Assembly (NCBI GenBank): GCA_911728455.2
Contig: OU452225.1
Coordinates: 24,028,495 to 24,092,494 of the forward strand
Direction: 5' to 3'
DNA length: 64,000 bases
Source: Marthasterias glacialis
Taxonomy: Eukaryota > Echinodermata > Asteroidea > Forcipulatida > Asteriidae
In this document: positions 39,931-52,975 of the stretch, in pieces
Numbering within the stretch: the stretch's first letter is position 1
How the letters are laid out: each line of letters starts with the position of its first letter
The notes under the pieces: model-generated
What the model saw: only the letters and a program-made list of their open reading frames with translations
The model's database searches: none
Told to the model about the DNA's origin: nothing
Made by a program: the position numbers and the translations under genes

Positions 39931-41005
39931 ATTTTGTATAAAATTACATGAAACATCAAAAGGAAATGAACAAGATGGTTTACCCCATGTGTTTTCGGCA
40001 ACAATTCCTTTGGAATATCAAAAGGAATGAACAACAAGGCTTACCCCTTGTGATTTTGGTTAAAAATTATGTGAAATATCAAAAGGAATGAACAAGATGG
40101 TTTACCCCATGTGTTTTCGGCAACAATTCCTTTGGAATATCAAAAGGAATGAACAGCAAGGCTTACCCCTTGTGATTTTGGTTAAAAATTATGTGAAATA
40201 TCAAAAGGAATGAACAGCAAGGCTAATACCACACTGTGATTTTGTCTAAAATTACATGAAACATCAAAAGGAATGAACAGCAAGGCTTACCCCTTTTGAT
40301 TTTTACTAAAATAACATGAAACATCAAAATGAATGAACAGCAAGGTTTACCCCTTGTGATTTTGTCTAAAATGACTTGAAATATCAAAATGAATGAACAG
40401 CAAGGCTTACCCCTTATGTTTAGTCTAAAATTTTATAAAACATCAAAAGGAATTAACGGCAAGGCTTAACCCTTCTAATTTTGGCTAAAATAACATTGAC
40501 TGCCAAAAGGAATGAACAGCAACGCTTACCCCCTGTGATTTTGGCTAAACTTACATAAATCAAAAGGAATGAACGACAAGGCTTACTACCCCTTTTGATT
40601 TTGGCTAAAAATACATGAAACGTCAAAAGGAATGAACAGCCAGGCTTACTCCTTGTAATTTTGGATAAAATTACATAAAACATCAAAATGAATGAGCAGT
40701 AAGGCTTACCTGTTGTGATTTTGTCTAAAATTACATGAAATATCAAAAGGAATGATTAGCAAGGCTTACCCCTTGTGACTTTGTCTAAACTTACATAAAA
40801 TATCAAAAGGAATGAACAGCCTACGCTTACCCCTTGTGATTTTGGCTTAAATTACATGGAATATCAAAAGGAATGAATGACAAGGCTTAACCCTTGTGAT
40901 TTCGGCTAGAATTACATGAAATGTCAAAATGAATGAACAGCAAGGCTTACCCCTTGTGATTTTGGCTAAAAGTACATGAAGTATCAAAAGGAATGAACAG
41001 GAATG
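39931..41005 (+). repeat. 60-bp minisatellite
   Basis: About 18 imperfect copies of a ~60-bp unit containing ATCAAAAGGAATGAACAGCA, AGGCTTACCCCTTGTGAT and TTTGGCTAAAATTACATGAA. Because 60 is a multiple of three, the reverse strand reads as a 20-residue periodic peptide (VILAKITRGKPCCSFLL), but stops interrupt it. It begins straight after the 37-bp copies. Confidence 0.93.
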
Positions 41006-41201
41006 TTGGAACATAAATTTATATTGATATGTCACGTGGAGTTCGAGGGGAGTGTTGTGAACAGGATGGTGTCATGATTTTTATGTGAGGTTTTAAGAGG
41101 GAATGGTGTAAACACTGAACAATCCAGACAGGTGAGGTCTTTGGGGAATCTTGTGAAGAGGCAATAATGATTAATAGGGTTACTTTGAACTAGTGTAAAC
41201 A

Positions 41202-41306
41202 TTTACTTTATAACATTGTTTGCTGAGGTTTACTGATTTACTTTATAACATTGTTTGCTGAGGTTTACTGATTTACTTTATAACATTGTTTGCTGAGGTT
41301 TACTGA
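41202..41306 (+). repeat. 3 x 35-bp exact tandem repeat
   Basis: TTTACTTTATAACATTGTTT + GCTGAGGTTTACTGA three times without a mismatch, at 41202, 41237 and 41272. Confidence 0.95.
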
Positions 41307-44300
41307 TAGAATTGAACATGAAGTCATACATACTAAGAAGGGAGGCTATGAGGTTCATAATTTCAAAGTATCTTGTTGCATGTTCTGATTTGAAACAAGA
41401 TTGACTGGTGAGGCAATAAGTAAGAGGTAATCACGTGAGGTTTCCATGTAATGATGTAATGATCTTGGTCACGACGGTGAGGATCACAAGGTGAGGTTAA
41501 AATGAGGTGACAAACAAGTGAGGCTTAAAACAACTAAATACACTGGAGGCAATGGGGAAAGGATGTGACTAAGTTACGGTGTTGAGCACTGTGAGGTGAG
41601 GGAGACAAGATGCTGGTAGGCAGTGAGGTTGAGACTTAAGATTGAGGGTAAAAGACATGACTTGCTGAGGTGAGCTGAGAGAATCATGAGTGCCACTGAG
41701 CAAAGAAGTTAGGATTATGAGTGATCAAGCAAGAACCTATTCACCCAGCATTTTGTGTAATGACAAACAACTATCGTCCCGAAGTGGAAACAATTTATTT
41801 TTAAATGATTGGCTTGTAGATTCTAAAACATTTCCTCCAACATCACTGCAGTACTTCACAATGCATAAACAAGCACAAATTTCTTTGAACAAAAAGGATT
41901 TTTTGTTAAAAATTTTGTCAAGCAGCCTGTGGTAATCTTTTAAGATCAAACCCCTGCTTTGTGGAGTACAGGTCAATCACCTAGAGCAGGAACAAGGTTG
42001 TGGATGCAATCACCATAATTCAATTTCACACGACACTATAGAGCTTCTCACGGTTTTTATAATTTTTCAGTTTCATTTAGCGACTTAAAGTCTGCTATTT
42101 TGGTCCAGACGTCTCGTAATAATACTGTTAATGACGCACCTGGGGTTGTTTGTTAAAGAGTGTTTGTCTGAAAATCTTTGTCACATTTTATGCACATAGT
42201 GTTTAAGCCACGGTTCTTTAAAAAAAAAATGGTGGAAATGGAATTGTCAATTCCCATTGGGTGTTTATGTACAGACAGAAAACATCCATTTAATGGGATT
42301 TTAACCTTTTTGTTCTCTCATGGTTTCTCCTCTATGTCGGAATTCTCTCTCTCCCTAGTTTACACGAGGCAACGTGTTTCATTTAAGTGTCTTTTTTTGC
42401 TGACGATTTCTTATAACTTGTATTTATTGAATGATATTTGCATGCATGCATGCATGTTGTTTTTTGCAAGATTTAGTTAGAAACCAAAATGTTCTTTAAA
42501 TATATTGATGTTTATCAAAAACAAGCAACAAAGTATGATTGGATAAATTATTTAAAAGAGTAAACTAACTTAAGTAGTTAACTCTTGTCTTCTTTTTTTT
42601 TTAATACGGGTGTGAAAACTTATCTGGTTGAACAGACAACATCAAACATCAGAATGTTATGTGTTCCCGTTTGACCACATTTTAACAACTTATTCCATAA
42701 TTTTCTGAGATGTAACTTCTTACAATGTTCAAGACAGTTATAATGAGCAAAAAGTTACCAATAAATAGATATTTGCCTTTCTTTTCAAGGGTTAACCACA
42801 ATGCAAATATATCTGATCAAGGTACAAGTTATCACATTTTGTTTTGTCGGCACAAACACTGTTTTATGTTATTAATATACTGATATGATATATTGAATGA
42901 TTTTTAATTTTGTCTGGACTGTGATAAAGGGGGGAGAGGGGGAAATAAGCATTGATATTAACCATCTCTTTAAGTGTTTATCTATTCAAACCATTTCAGT
43001 GTTACTAATGAAATAAAAGTCACTTTACAATGGGACGAACTACTCTCTTGTCTACTATTTATTGACTTTGCTCAACAAGGCATTCTTTTTAATGGTTTTG
43101 TGTAAGATTGGAAGCTTTACATGATGTGGTGAGAAATGAATAAGTTTATGGGTAACAACAATGTGAAATTTAGTTCTTGAAGCAGTCAAAGTATACTGTT
43201 TGAAAAGTCGAATCGAAACCAACAAATCACAACCTTGGTTTTTCTTATCGAACCAACATTCTTATCGTAGAGGAGATTCATCGGGAAAAAAATGCTTGCT
43301 ACGCCATAGCCAAAACCATTCAGACCTTCAAGTTTTAGTCGGAGCGATCCAGGTTTACAAACAAAGCCAACCCCCTCCCTCCCCACCCCATTAATCTCTG
43401 CCCATACCCCCATCCCGCCCCTTTCACGTTCTCCTCTCGCTCCTTATACATTCATATCTTAGTTGGAGTATTCCAGGTATACAAATAGCCAGCCCCCTCT
43501 TGCACTAATACTCCCTGGCCCACTCCCACCCCTTTCCCTCCTTCTCCCACCCCTTTCCCTCCTTCCCCCACCCATCCATCCTTCCCCTGTCCATCCTCCT
43601 CCCGTTCCCTTTGCCCCGCCCACATATATTCAGCCCCTTCTGTTGTAGAGAAACCCTTCACATGATGATGCCTCTTTGCATAATGAGGTAAGGAGAATTT
43701 AGAAGTTTATCTTTCGTTTAATACATTCAATTGACTTTTACGTACTTAATTCTCCTAACCTGTTTTTCTTGCTTTAGCCTTCTCTTCGAAAGTTCAATTT
43801 TTTCAATAGGGATGTTCATTAATGGGTGGCGATTTTCAAAGGTCCGTCTTTCTTACCCATCTTTTCAAAGGTCTTCAAGGCAATTAATAAGATTATTCAG
43901 AATGCATATTTTATCCAGAAACCCAATTTGCACGTCATCAAACTTGTGTATCTGCATTTTTAATATCCACTTTTTCATTTATGAGAAATGTTTTACCCAA
44001 CGAAAGTGTACCATGGATGTTGTGTCTTATTACCATATGGCTTGCTTTGATATGCAAATTATCAGCAGTGTGCGCTTGGGCGCCCATACCGCACGTGAAC
44101 AAAATGGCCGACCTCGAAAATCTCCATATTTTTCTCCCCAGTTTGTCAACATTTTATTGCCAATTTGGTCGATAAAACCACCGTAAAGTGATAAAGGTAA
44201 GTTGAATATTACTTATAGCATTGCCAGAATACTTCCTGTTGTGAATATGAAATTTAGAAACAGTCAAAATGAAGCGAAACTTATGGCTTACTGTTGGGCG

Positions 44301-44639
44301 AGGCGGCGAATTTAAAATACACGTGCTCTGAAAATGTATCCGGCTGTACACCGTCATGACCGTACAGTTGTTGTTTGAAAAAACATTTCTAAACTTGTAA
44401 TTAGGAAAAGACGCTAATTTTGTTTATAAACTGTTTTTATAGTTTTGTGACTGGGTGTGTGTGTGTTGGTAGTGTGTGTAGCGGGTGAGGGGAGGGCGAA
44501 GTGGGAGAAACAAAACTGAGTACAGTCCGGGAAAACTCTACATTGTGCCAGTACATGGGCTTAATAATATCACCGAGATTTGACATAAAATTCCAGCAAA
44601 AGCCTAGGAGTTATTGCACGGGGGATTGTGCGGGGCTAA
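41307..44639. other. Intergenic stretch without recognised genes
   Basis: AT-rich DNA with a (GCAT)n run near 42440-42455 and a C-rich pyrimidine stretch at about 43370-43625 (CCCCACCC/CCTTTCCCTCC blocks). The ORFs present are short and show no domain I recognise. Nothing else is supported. Confidence 0.6.
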
Positions 44640-44930
44640 AATGCCGTATCCGGCCGTCACTTTATATCCATGGAATTTAATTAAATTTTGATCCTTACCT
44701 ATCTAGAAGGGTTGAAGAATATATCCAGCAAGGAACAGGAAGTTTGAACAATTCTAAAGGGTTGAAAACGTGAAAAAAATCCTCGAGGCTTCGCCTTGCA
44801 GTGACATGAAAATGAACACCATTTTTTGTTCATTTGCCCGTGTGCGCGCGAGTAACTCCAATAATTTGAGTCGGTCATCGTTCATGCGCGCGCAGTGGAG
44901 AAGTGGCAGTCGGTTGCGGAAACATTTCCT
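44640..44930 (+). repeat. Dispersed repeat, second copy of 3003-3400
   Basis: AAAATGCCGTATCCGGCCGT start; GGAACAGGAAGTTTGAACA and GAAGTGGCAGTCGG align with the copy in TTC4 intron 1. It is followed by a CpG-rich stretch (44835-44940) and a GT donor at 45031, which may be the first exon of the downstream transcript. Confidence 0.6.
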
Positions 44931-45031
44931 TGTGCGGAAATCTTCTCCAGACTCTGTATGTGAGTCTGACAAGTGACATGTCTGACAGCAACGACTGACA
45001 GATCATTGAGGGATAAAATTGCCAAAAAAAG

Positions 45032-46537
45032 TAAGTCTCGATTCAAAAGTTGATGTCTGGTTTTAGAGGACAGGGTTCGTTGGGCCAAGAAGCGGAGGTA
45101 GTCCAGCGTATTGGCACAATGTATGGGGCTAGGAAAATTCCAGATACGGCAACGTTGACGTGTACGGCAACTAGTTGCTATATACGGCAACTTCCGGTGT
45201 GTAAACGCGAAATACAGTCGTGGGGTCATCATTGGAAAACAACTGAATTACCTGGGTTTTTTTTATTTGTTTTGTGTATGTACATGGAGACACCTACTCA
45301 TTGCTGTGGAAAGGGTAATTTGGGATGTGTGCACCACGGGTGGGGACCGGGGGTGGGGATTTGTAGTGTTGTGGGGTGTGGCAAGGATGGTCACGAGTAG
45401 TGGAAAATGGTAGGGTGATGTGGACTTCATACATTGTCTACCTTACCAGCAGTGTAAACAATCTATTTTACAAAATAGTACATTTATCCTTCAATGGTAG
45501 AATGGTGTGATCATACTGTATTAATGAAAGAAATACATGGACTTCTTTGTATAAAAGTAACAGATCATATTTATTTTTCCAAATCATTTTCTTTTTCCAT
45601 TGATTTTAAAACAAGTTAACAAAAATCAACACAGGAATTTTCACAGCAAAATAAAAGTCACTGAATTGCAGTGAAATTTCAGTAATGCCTGACAAACAAA
45701 ATTCTGTATCTGATAACCTGACAGACCAAACAATACGCGCGAAAGGTAGATATCATATATTTTGTTTTTTTGTTACTCACAAATATGACAATAAAATCAT
45801 CATTTTTGTAAATAAGTTATCTGAAACACAGCAATTTGTTTAAGGCCACATTTTTCACATTCTATTAGTTGTGCTTTTTTAATTGTTTCACTTGATGAAA
45901 CAATCTTAATGTTTAATCACATATTCATGTTGGGTAAACAAAATTATAATAGTCTTCATCCCTGATGCAGTTAGTACATCTATTAATGTGCCTTCTGTTC
46001 CATTTAAAGACGCAGGCTCGGCGCAATTACTCGAAAGATCAGGTACACATGTACAACGTAAAACAAGTCACCTTTCTCACTGTGAGAGATACTTGATGTT
46101 TATTTTTTTCCTAACGAGCCTGTATGGTAAAAGGAATTACTGAAAAGTATGAAATAATAAACCATTCAAAATAATATGATTTACATTTTATTGCTGTAAA
46201 AAAAGGCAACTCTAAAGTTATGTATTATGTATTACACTGAAGATGATGGTGCTCGCATTTTTAAAAAAATTAACGCATAGTAATATTTCAGTTAATAAAA
46301 TTTAAGTTTCGTCTTGGGAAGCGCTGGTCTTAGCATCCGTTGTTGTTTCTCCAGACAAGCAAACACTTTAAGAAGTCTCAACATCTAGTAAGATGCAACC
46401 TGTAAATTTTATGCTGAACTTACAGAGATAGAGTCTGTCATTCAAATTTTATGGAAATTTCTTTTACAACCAGCCTTTGTTTTTTTAATCAAGTTGGGTT
46501 TTAAATCTAAATCATTTTTATTGTTCTCCATGTGCAG
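45032..46537 (+). other. Probable first intron of downstream unit; no gene seen
   Basis: It lies between the donor-like AAAAAAA|GTAAGT (45031) and the acceptor before exon A1. It includes three close copies of TACGGCAAC at about 45147-45190. Otherwise AT-rich with nothing I can name. Confidence 0.35.
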
Positions 46538-46642
46538 TGAGGAGAGACAATCAATCAACCACTAAGAAGTGACAGCAGGACATCCTCAGTTAACCTCCCT
46601 CAATATGGGAAGTGGAGCACAAGGAACAGTCTTATTTTTAAG
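46538..46642 (+). ncRNA. Non-coding exon A1 (candidate)
   Basis: The acceptor CCATGTGCAG precedes TGAGGAGAGAC; the donor is TTTTTAAG|GTAAGC. Stops occur in all frames. Its 3' part (AGTGGAGCACAAGGAACAGT) matches exon A2 and, less closely, A3-A5. Confidence 0.5.
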
Positions 46643-46859
46643 GTAAGCACCTTGAATTAAGATAATTTCTCTTTGGAAGGAGCACATTATCTAGTCCAAC
46701 ATTATGAGACATGTTGGGGTTTTGGGAGGTTGAGAGGGGGCCAAGTGCCATAGTAAACCAGTTAACTCCTGACTGACGTATATGCACACCAATATATTCC
46801 CTGCCAGAAATTGGACGACGTGTAATTTGTATTTTTGTGCGAATTCATAAGACCGGAAT

Positions 46860-47250
46860 GAAGGTCGCCTGTATATTCACTGTGAAATGCTTTAAGTCAC
46901 CCACACAAAGAGGACAGATGTACTGGAAATGATGCTGAAATTCTCCCTTTATGGGGGGGGTTATGGTATAAGAAGATCGCTAGCTATCGAGAGGCTTCCA
47001 CTATTGTTTATCATTTTATTTTGGCTCAATCAAGTGAACTGAGATTCCAGCCTTGGTTCAGACAGTGGGACCAATTATCGGCTGTGTCTCACGGCCAAGG
47101 GTTTTGCAATTCATGCTGAATGAATCTGATATGCCTATTTTCACAAAAGAGATACCAAAAGTGCCAGTGGTATTCTCAAAGGAAAATCATTCACTGCCGT
47201 TGCGAGAAATTAATCCAGTCAGTTTTTAAGATCCTTTGCGTTAAGTGGTT
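46860..47250 (+). repeat. Dispersed repeat related to 16062-16600
   Basis: GAGGCTTCCACTATTG, CAGCCTTGGTTCAGAC, TCTCACGGCC and TATTCTCAAAGGAAAATCAT follow the same order as in the TTC4 intron 6 copy. Confidence 0.6.
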
Positions 47251-47259
47251 AATAGATTA

Positions 47260-47453
47260 GGGTCCAATTTCATAGAGCTGCTTAAGCATAAATTAGTGCT
47301 CACAAATGTTCTGCTAAGCAAAAATTAGCAGGGTGCAAGTCACATACTGTATATGTGACATGGTATTTTGGCTGGTAACCTTATTCTGGTAAGCCTAATT
47401 TTGTTTGTGCTTAGCTACTTTTTGTGTTTAAACAGCTCTATGTCATTGGACCC
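47260..47453. mobile_element. Short TIR element GGGTCCAATTTCATAGAGCTG
   Basis: The left end GGGTCCAATTTCATAGAGCT and the right end AGCTCTATGTCATTGGACCC are inverted. It is about 194 bp, with inner GCTTAAGCA / TGCTTAGC arms. The end style is familiar to me from echinoderm genomes, which supports but does not prove that origin. Confidence 0.85.
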
Positions 47454-47532
47454 TGCACGTAAGCGATGCAACTGTCTTGAAGAAGTTATTTTGCTGCATT
47501 TTAGTTTGCTTGGGATGGGAATAAGGGGAGTT

Positions 47533-48325
47533 AATAGACCAATTGCATGACCCGCGTCACGTGACCCCTTCTGGGTATAAAATGTAAGCACACACGACTT
47601 CCTCCATAGGAAAGTGCAGTACGGTACACGATGATTGTTGCATTTAGTTTATTCGATCGAGGCTTTTCTGGCTTGAAATCTGTGACAAATATTCCAGAGT
47701 TTGTACCAGAGACCTTCGAGTGGCTGAATAAAGCCAGTAAGGACAGTTCCAGCAAGTCTTAAAAATTGTACAAGTACCGTATAAATGTGCACGATGTGTA
47801 CTAGTGAACAACGGAACGTTAGGCCAGACGACCGCAATCACCACACACTTTTCAAATTTCAAAGTTTTGAAGCTGAAATCATCCAAAGAAATTACTGTCC
47901 AAAAATCTGTGATTCCTTTGCCTGTTTGAAAGTTTGCAAGGCTAGGTATAAATGCTCACTTTTCCAACATTCTTTATCCTTTTTTTACTGTGATTTAGGC
48001 CTGCATTACAAACAAAATAACAGACGGGTGGCTACATAATAGTCTTCCGACGCCAGTAGTGCATGGCTAAAAAACCTCTTTTTAGTAGAATTCTGTTAAA
48101 TTGTGAAACAGAGATGTGATTTAAATTAATGCCACAACATACTATTTTAAATAAAGGGGCTGATTAACTAGTTTATCACTTAACAGAAGTAAAATCGACT
48201 GTTTTTGTAATCACTCCATGTCACGGCATATCTCTTTACACGTATTTTGCCATCAGCTGTATGGTGTTATACCCATAAGGGGTCACGTGACCGCATGTCA
48301 ATGTTGGTCGCTTAATTGGTCTATT
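47533..48325. mobile_element. TIR element (AATAGACCRATTGC family), second copy
   Basis: AATAGACCAATTGCATGACC at the left, TTAATTGGTCTATT at the right, about 793 bp. It is similar along its whole length to 30403-31202, including GTTTATTCGATCGAGGCTTT and GGCTGAATAAAGCCAGTAAG. Confidence 0.9.
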
Positions 48326-49580
48326 GTTTGATGATCTAAACCATGTCATCATTAGAGGAAGTGTTGTAATCTTGGAGGACTAATAAACCAGTAATTAACC
48401 CTTAAGCACTTTTGAACAATTAAACATTGAGCATTTACTCCTTGAATGAACCACGGAAATTCACAAGATTTTTTACAGTACATAGAAATCCTGAGATAAC
48501 TTTCGTTGTGATTATTTTCTTGTGTTACAAGTTTAGTTTATTGTGTTGAGGATGAAATTACCTTTCTAATGATTTGAACAGTTGTTTTGTTTGCTTTACC
48601 AAATCAAAGCTTTGAGGTTGGAAACATGAAGACAGATAAACTAAAATTAGTCAGCTCTGTGTACGAAGTAAATGTTTGTTACGTGGAAAGTTGTGCACAG
48701 AAGTTTGCTCAACTGTACTGTCATCTCAAAGAAAGAAAATGTTTTGTTATTTTTTTAGGATAAAAAATGATCAAAACAAACCTTGGGAAATAAGAATAAA
48801 TGCCTCTATTAACTACAGATAACTTCTCTATCTAAAACTGTCTGTAAAATCCTTTCAAATCATGATTTTCCATGTTGAAAACAAACAACCATAAGTTTAG
48901 AGTGAAAACTAACGCGGTTGCCTTACTGTGTACAGTGCATGTGAAATACATTGTACATGAAATACGGTCTGTAGACACACACAGAACAACTCGCTTTGTA
49001 GACAACAACATTTTTTCTTATGGAGACCATGTATTAGTTTTTAGACCATTGTAAGCTTGAGATTGCGTCCTATATACGGCTGTTGATGCATTTCAATTAG
49101 GTGTATATAACTCAACTTACAACTTGTCAAGATTCGAGGGCTGTTGTGGCCGGTTTGCGGAGTAGTAGGCGGGGTGCTTCTGGGCAGTATGAGTTCTAAA
49201 GGGTTAAATTGTTAAATTTGGCAGTGTCAGTTTAGAGTGAACCTGAGATTTGATGAAGTTTCCTGCAAGTGATTTTTTATTTACGTCGTATGGCGTAGAA
49301 CCAGATTGCCAAAAACTCATTTTAGGAATTCAGAGTTTAAAATAACATTTCCCCAAAACTCACACCTCCCTAATACCGAGGCACCATGTTGGTTTGGGCC
49401 TAATTTCAATTGAATGCTTACCAGGGAATTCTGCGCTTACGACCCACAGAATTTTGTGCTTTACAGGGTGCTTTAAGCCCAGAATTTCACAGTGGGCAGA
49501 GCCATAAAATTAGACCCAGGTCCTCAAAGTTAAGTAGCATTGAGCATATGCACGCACACTCAGAACTGTCAAAAAGGACC
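48326..49580. other. Stretch without recognised genes
   Basis: AT-rich, with only short unrelated ORFs. No repeats or RNA genes that I can support. Confidence 0.5.
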
Positions 49581-49589
49581 ATTGTGTCT

Positions 49590-50860
49590 GCTGCCACCCA
49601 ATGTTTCAAAAGTCTCCTATTGTCACCAATCTTGCCCAGGCCTCAAAATTACCGACAGCACCGACGGCAATTGCTGTCAGTGCCCTGTGCCATTGCCGTG
49701 ATGCCCTTGAAATCAACGACAATTCATGGCAATATATTGACGTGTCCTTTTTATTTAACTGCCGCCGGTGCCCTTTTAGCAAAATTGTCCATGCATAGGA
49801 GTTCAAGTTCATGCAAAAGTTTTCCAACTTTTGTGTAGAAAAAAACAAATCAAATAAAAGCGTTTTAATACAAAACTGCAGTTGTGATATCCAGACCACA
49901 ATTATTTCTTACTTTGCAAGCAGGAGGCACCACTGTAGTCGTAAAACCTCAAATCACTGTCACTCTTGGTTAAATTTAAAAAAACACACAATTACACGGC
50001 GACGGCACGTGTAGTCAAAACATTGCGACTGCATCACAACATTTTGACTTCGAGCAATCACCCTGCAAAAAAACAAAAACCCAAAACAAGAAGAAACAGA
50101 TATTACATTTTTTGTAAAATGCTCTTTCCATTCATCTAGGGTAGTGGTATCGTAAATATTATAATTTTAGCCAACAAAGCCTACATTTTGTGTAGTTTTT
50201 TGTAAACATGCTGCAATTGCCGGCGAACTTGCTCCACTGACCATGCTTTCAATGGCTTTCGCGTGCGCACCAGTGATGAAAATGCTTTGTAAACGTCCAG
50301 CAGTTAGTGCACCAGCGATGTTCCGAGCATGCCCAGATCCTTCTAGTCTTAGATGAAGGCATTCTGTCAAAATACACGGGTATATTTCAACAATAGAGGG
50401 TGACTCTCCTGTTCTTTCATGTTGTTTTGAAAGCACCCTCTAGCGTTCAGTGTTTCTTGAATTTAATGTAACACTCGAAGTAGCGAGATAACGAAGACTA
50501 TCAGCCTGTAAACTATTGCAAACGATGTGAATGCTTACATGTTGCACGGATATTACATTCTGCATTGCATTACATCGCGATCGCAATGTGGTGTATATTG
50601 TGGGGCATTTTCGAGTGCAGTTTTTTACGGTTTTATCCACACCATAAAAATGTAAACGTGTAACCGGACGATCGGTCACTTAACCGTGTAACCGGCAAAG
50701 GCTTAAAAAAGTCTTGTTAAATTTAGTTTTTGCCATGGTGCCCCAAAAATTCCACGAAATTGGCGTGGTGCCCTTTTTACACTTACAAAATTGCCGTGAT
50801 GCCCTTCATACTGTCGAAAAAGCAAGGCAATTCTTGCTGTGCCCTTTTGAACACGAAGTT
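49590..50860 (+). repeat. Degenerate sequences with recurring GTGCCCTT phrase
   Basis: Phrases close to ATTGCCGTGATGCCCTT occur at about 49669, 49691, 49763, then 50738, 50763, 50792 and 50829, spaced roughly 20-45 bp apart within each cluster. A related phrase (GCCTTGGTGCCCTTTGAAAT) is at 14995 in TTC4 intron 6. I cannot name the family. Confidence 0.45.
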
Positions 50861-51221
50861 CGAGGCCTGCTTGCCCATTTGCATTTCTTAGTTCTTGGGA
50901 ACAGTATACATTAGTATGTACTTGCATAGTTTATCACTTTGAAGCTGCCACGTATGCATTGTAAAAATAACCATAGCATTTGTTCTGTAATATAATGTAC
51001 ATTGACGGATTTTTCTACCTCATGTCTTGTATTAATTTTTATTGCTAAAACCAATGCTTTTCTCGTAGTGACCAATAATTTCAGTCCTCAAATTGACCTA
51101 AAAAAAAGCAAGTTTTAAAGCAATTGCATTTAATGGCCAAGTTTTTCCTACTGTTGTAAATGGAACATCTACAGATTGGGATTGCAATTTGATGCAAAAA
51201 CGTTGTATCTCCTTAGACCGA

Positions 51222-51288
51222 ATAACTGGGGTGCTGTACTCCTTTTTTTTGAGATTTTGACTTTATCGGTCGTACTAGCACCCCAGTA
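51222..51288. mobile_element. Short foldback element, copy of 2001-2130
   Basis: TAACTGGGGTGCTGTACTCC, TTTTGAGATTTTGAC, TTATCGGTCGTACTAGCACCCCAGTA in form. It is shorter than the copy in TTC4 intron 1 because one inner arm is lost. Confidence 0.75.
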
Positions 51289-51313
51289 AGGTATATATGT
51301 ATTTGATTCACAT

Positions 51314-51735
51314 ATGTCAATGAGCAAACAAGTTTCTAGCCTCTGCAAATCTACCAATTTTCAATTACAAAACATAAGGAGAATCAAAAGGTACCTTGAC
51401 AAGGATACTCTCCATCATGTTGTCAGAGCTTTAGTCCTCTCTCGTATTGATTATGACAGTCTTCTTTTATTTGGTGCTACGTCATATGAATTGGACAGTG
51501 TTCAAAGATTACAAAATAGTGCAGCTTGTTGAGTGTGTTCCACACCCACAAGAGAACATATAACCCCATTACTCAGGGAACTTCATTGGCTACCGATTAG
51601 ACAACGGCGATGTTTGCTCCATGGTCTGAAATTAGAAACTTGGCATCTTTACATGGCTTCCATTGCCAGGCAGGGTAAACATTTGCGTGTTTTCACGTCA
51701 TCCGGTTCTCTTGACTTGAGAATCTTTTCGTAAAG
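51314..51735 (+). pseudogene. CR1/L2-type LINE ORF2 C-terminal fragment
   Basis: Reads NIRRIKRYLDKDTLHHVVRA, SRIDYDSLLLFGATSYELDS, VQRLQNSAAC, stop, then REHITPLLRELHWLPIRQRR. It has the same motif order as the fragment at 7960-8365 but includes the upstream LDKDT..HVVRALVLSRIDY block. A stop follows the Cys at 51532. Confidence 0.85.
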
Positions 51736-51739
51736 AAAT

Positions 51740-52975
51740 GTTAGGCAAATGCCCTGTAATTAACGAGGAATCATCAAATAAAACAAAAGACTTCAAAAGT
51801 TAACATATGTACGCTTGTCAACTCGTTGCAACTGCCAGAAATAGTGACTTCAACAAGGAGGCTGAATCGGCCACGAATTCCCAGCTGAGAATAACAGCCA
51901 TGAATTAGCAATTTTCGGCTGCAAATTCGCAAGCCCGGCCAGCAGTGAATTCCTTAACATTAGTTTTGGAGCAGGGTGTTCTCAGTTTAGAAAATGCAAT
52001 ACGTACAAATCAGATTCAACTAGAATTTCATAATGTAGCCACAGAATAAAGCAAAATAATAATTCTGATGGTTTAACAGTTTTTTTTAGACATGTTAGAA
52101 CCAAAGTAAAATCAAAACACATAAAATATAAAGACAAATGAAGAGGGATACAAGTTTTCAGACTTTTATCAGACTTCTTTTTATGTGTGCTTGGTAAAAA
52201 AATACCAGGTAGGTTTGCTAGTTTCCTCAGTTACATAAACATCAAGCTCTTTGATTGATAAATGATGACGCTGTCCAATTCAGTGACACTCAAAAACTGT
52301 TGACTAAAACCGCAAAAATGTTTTCATATGTTTTATGGGTGAGGTCCATGTCCGGGTATTATATTCATAGATTTTTTGTCGTTTTGACGAGGGTTATTTT
52401 TGTATGAATATAGAGTGACCAGAGGAACTAGCATGACAAATTGAGTCAATGATTTCAACTGGGGGTAGTGAGACTGAGGATATTTTTTAATACAGATCCT
52501 CGAGTAGCAATAACATGTTTTCATGCCTTGAGTACGGGCACTCATCAGTTGCAATTGGTTGTTTCTAAAAGAATCCGTATGTCTCATGTCTGGATTTTAG
52601 ACGGTAGGGTTAAGTTAGATGGCGACGGTTCAAAGTAAATGTTGATAGTCCATTAGTTGACGGTTATTTTGAGTGCAATCCTTGTTTGTTGTGACTTGTT
52701 CTTCCAATAAGGAAAGTAGGATTTCGAGTGCTTCATCTTGACCTTCGTTAAAACCAGAGTCAATGGGAATGGTGGAGAGCTGTTGCATTGACAAGTCGAT
52801 TGGACCTTGATTAATGTAGTGCACCTGTAAGGGAAGATGTAGGCTGCCCTTTTTAGATGATGATGAACCAGTAAATTGTAAAAAAAGTTTGTTGTTTTCA
52901 AGGTATCTGTAAATAGTTATTTAATCAAGTTAATGTAGTTTTATTAAACTAAAATATTTTCCTTTTTCTCTTTAG
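51740..52975. other. Stretch without recognised genes
   Basis: Intron-like DNA upstream of exon A2. Short ORFs only; nothing recognised. Confidence 0.4.

Noticed and set aside
43452-43661. Gly-rich reverse-strand frame
   Set aside because: It is a product of the C-rich pyrimidine tract.
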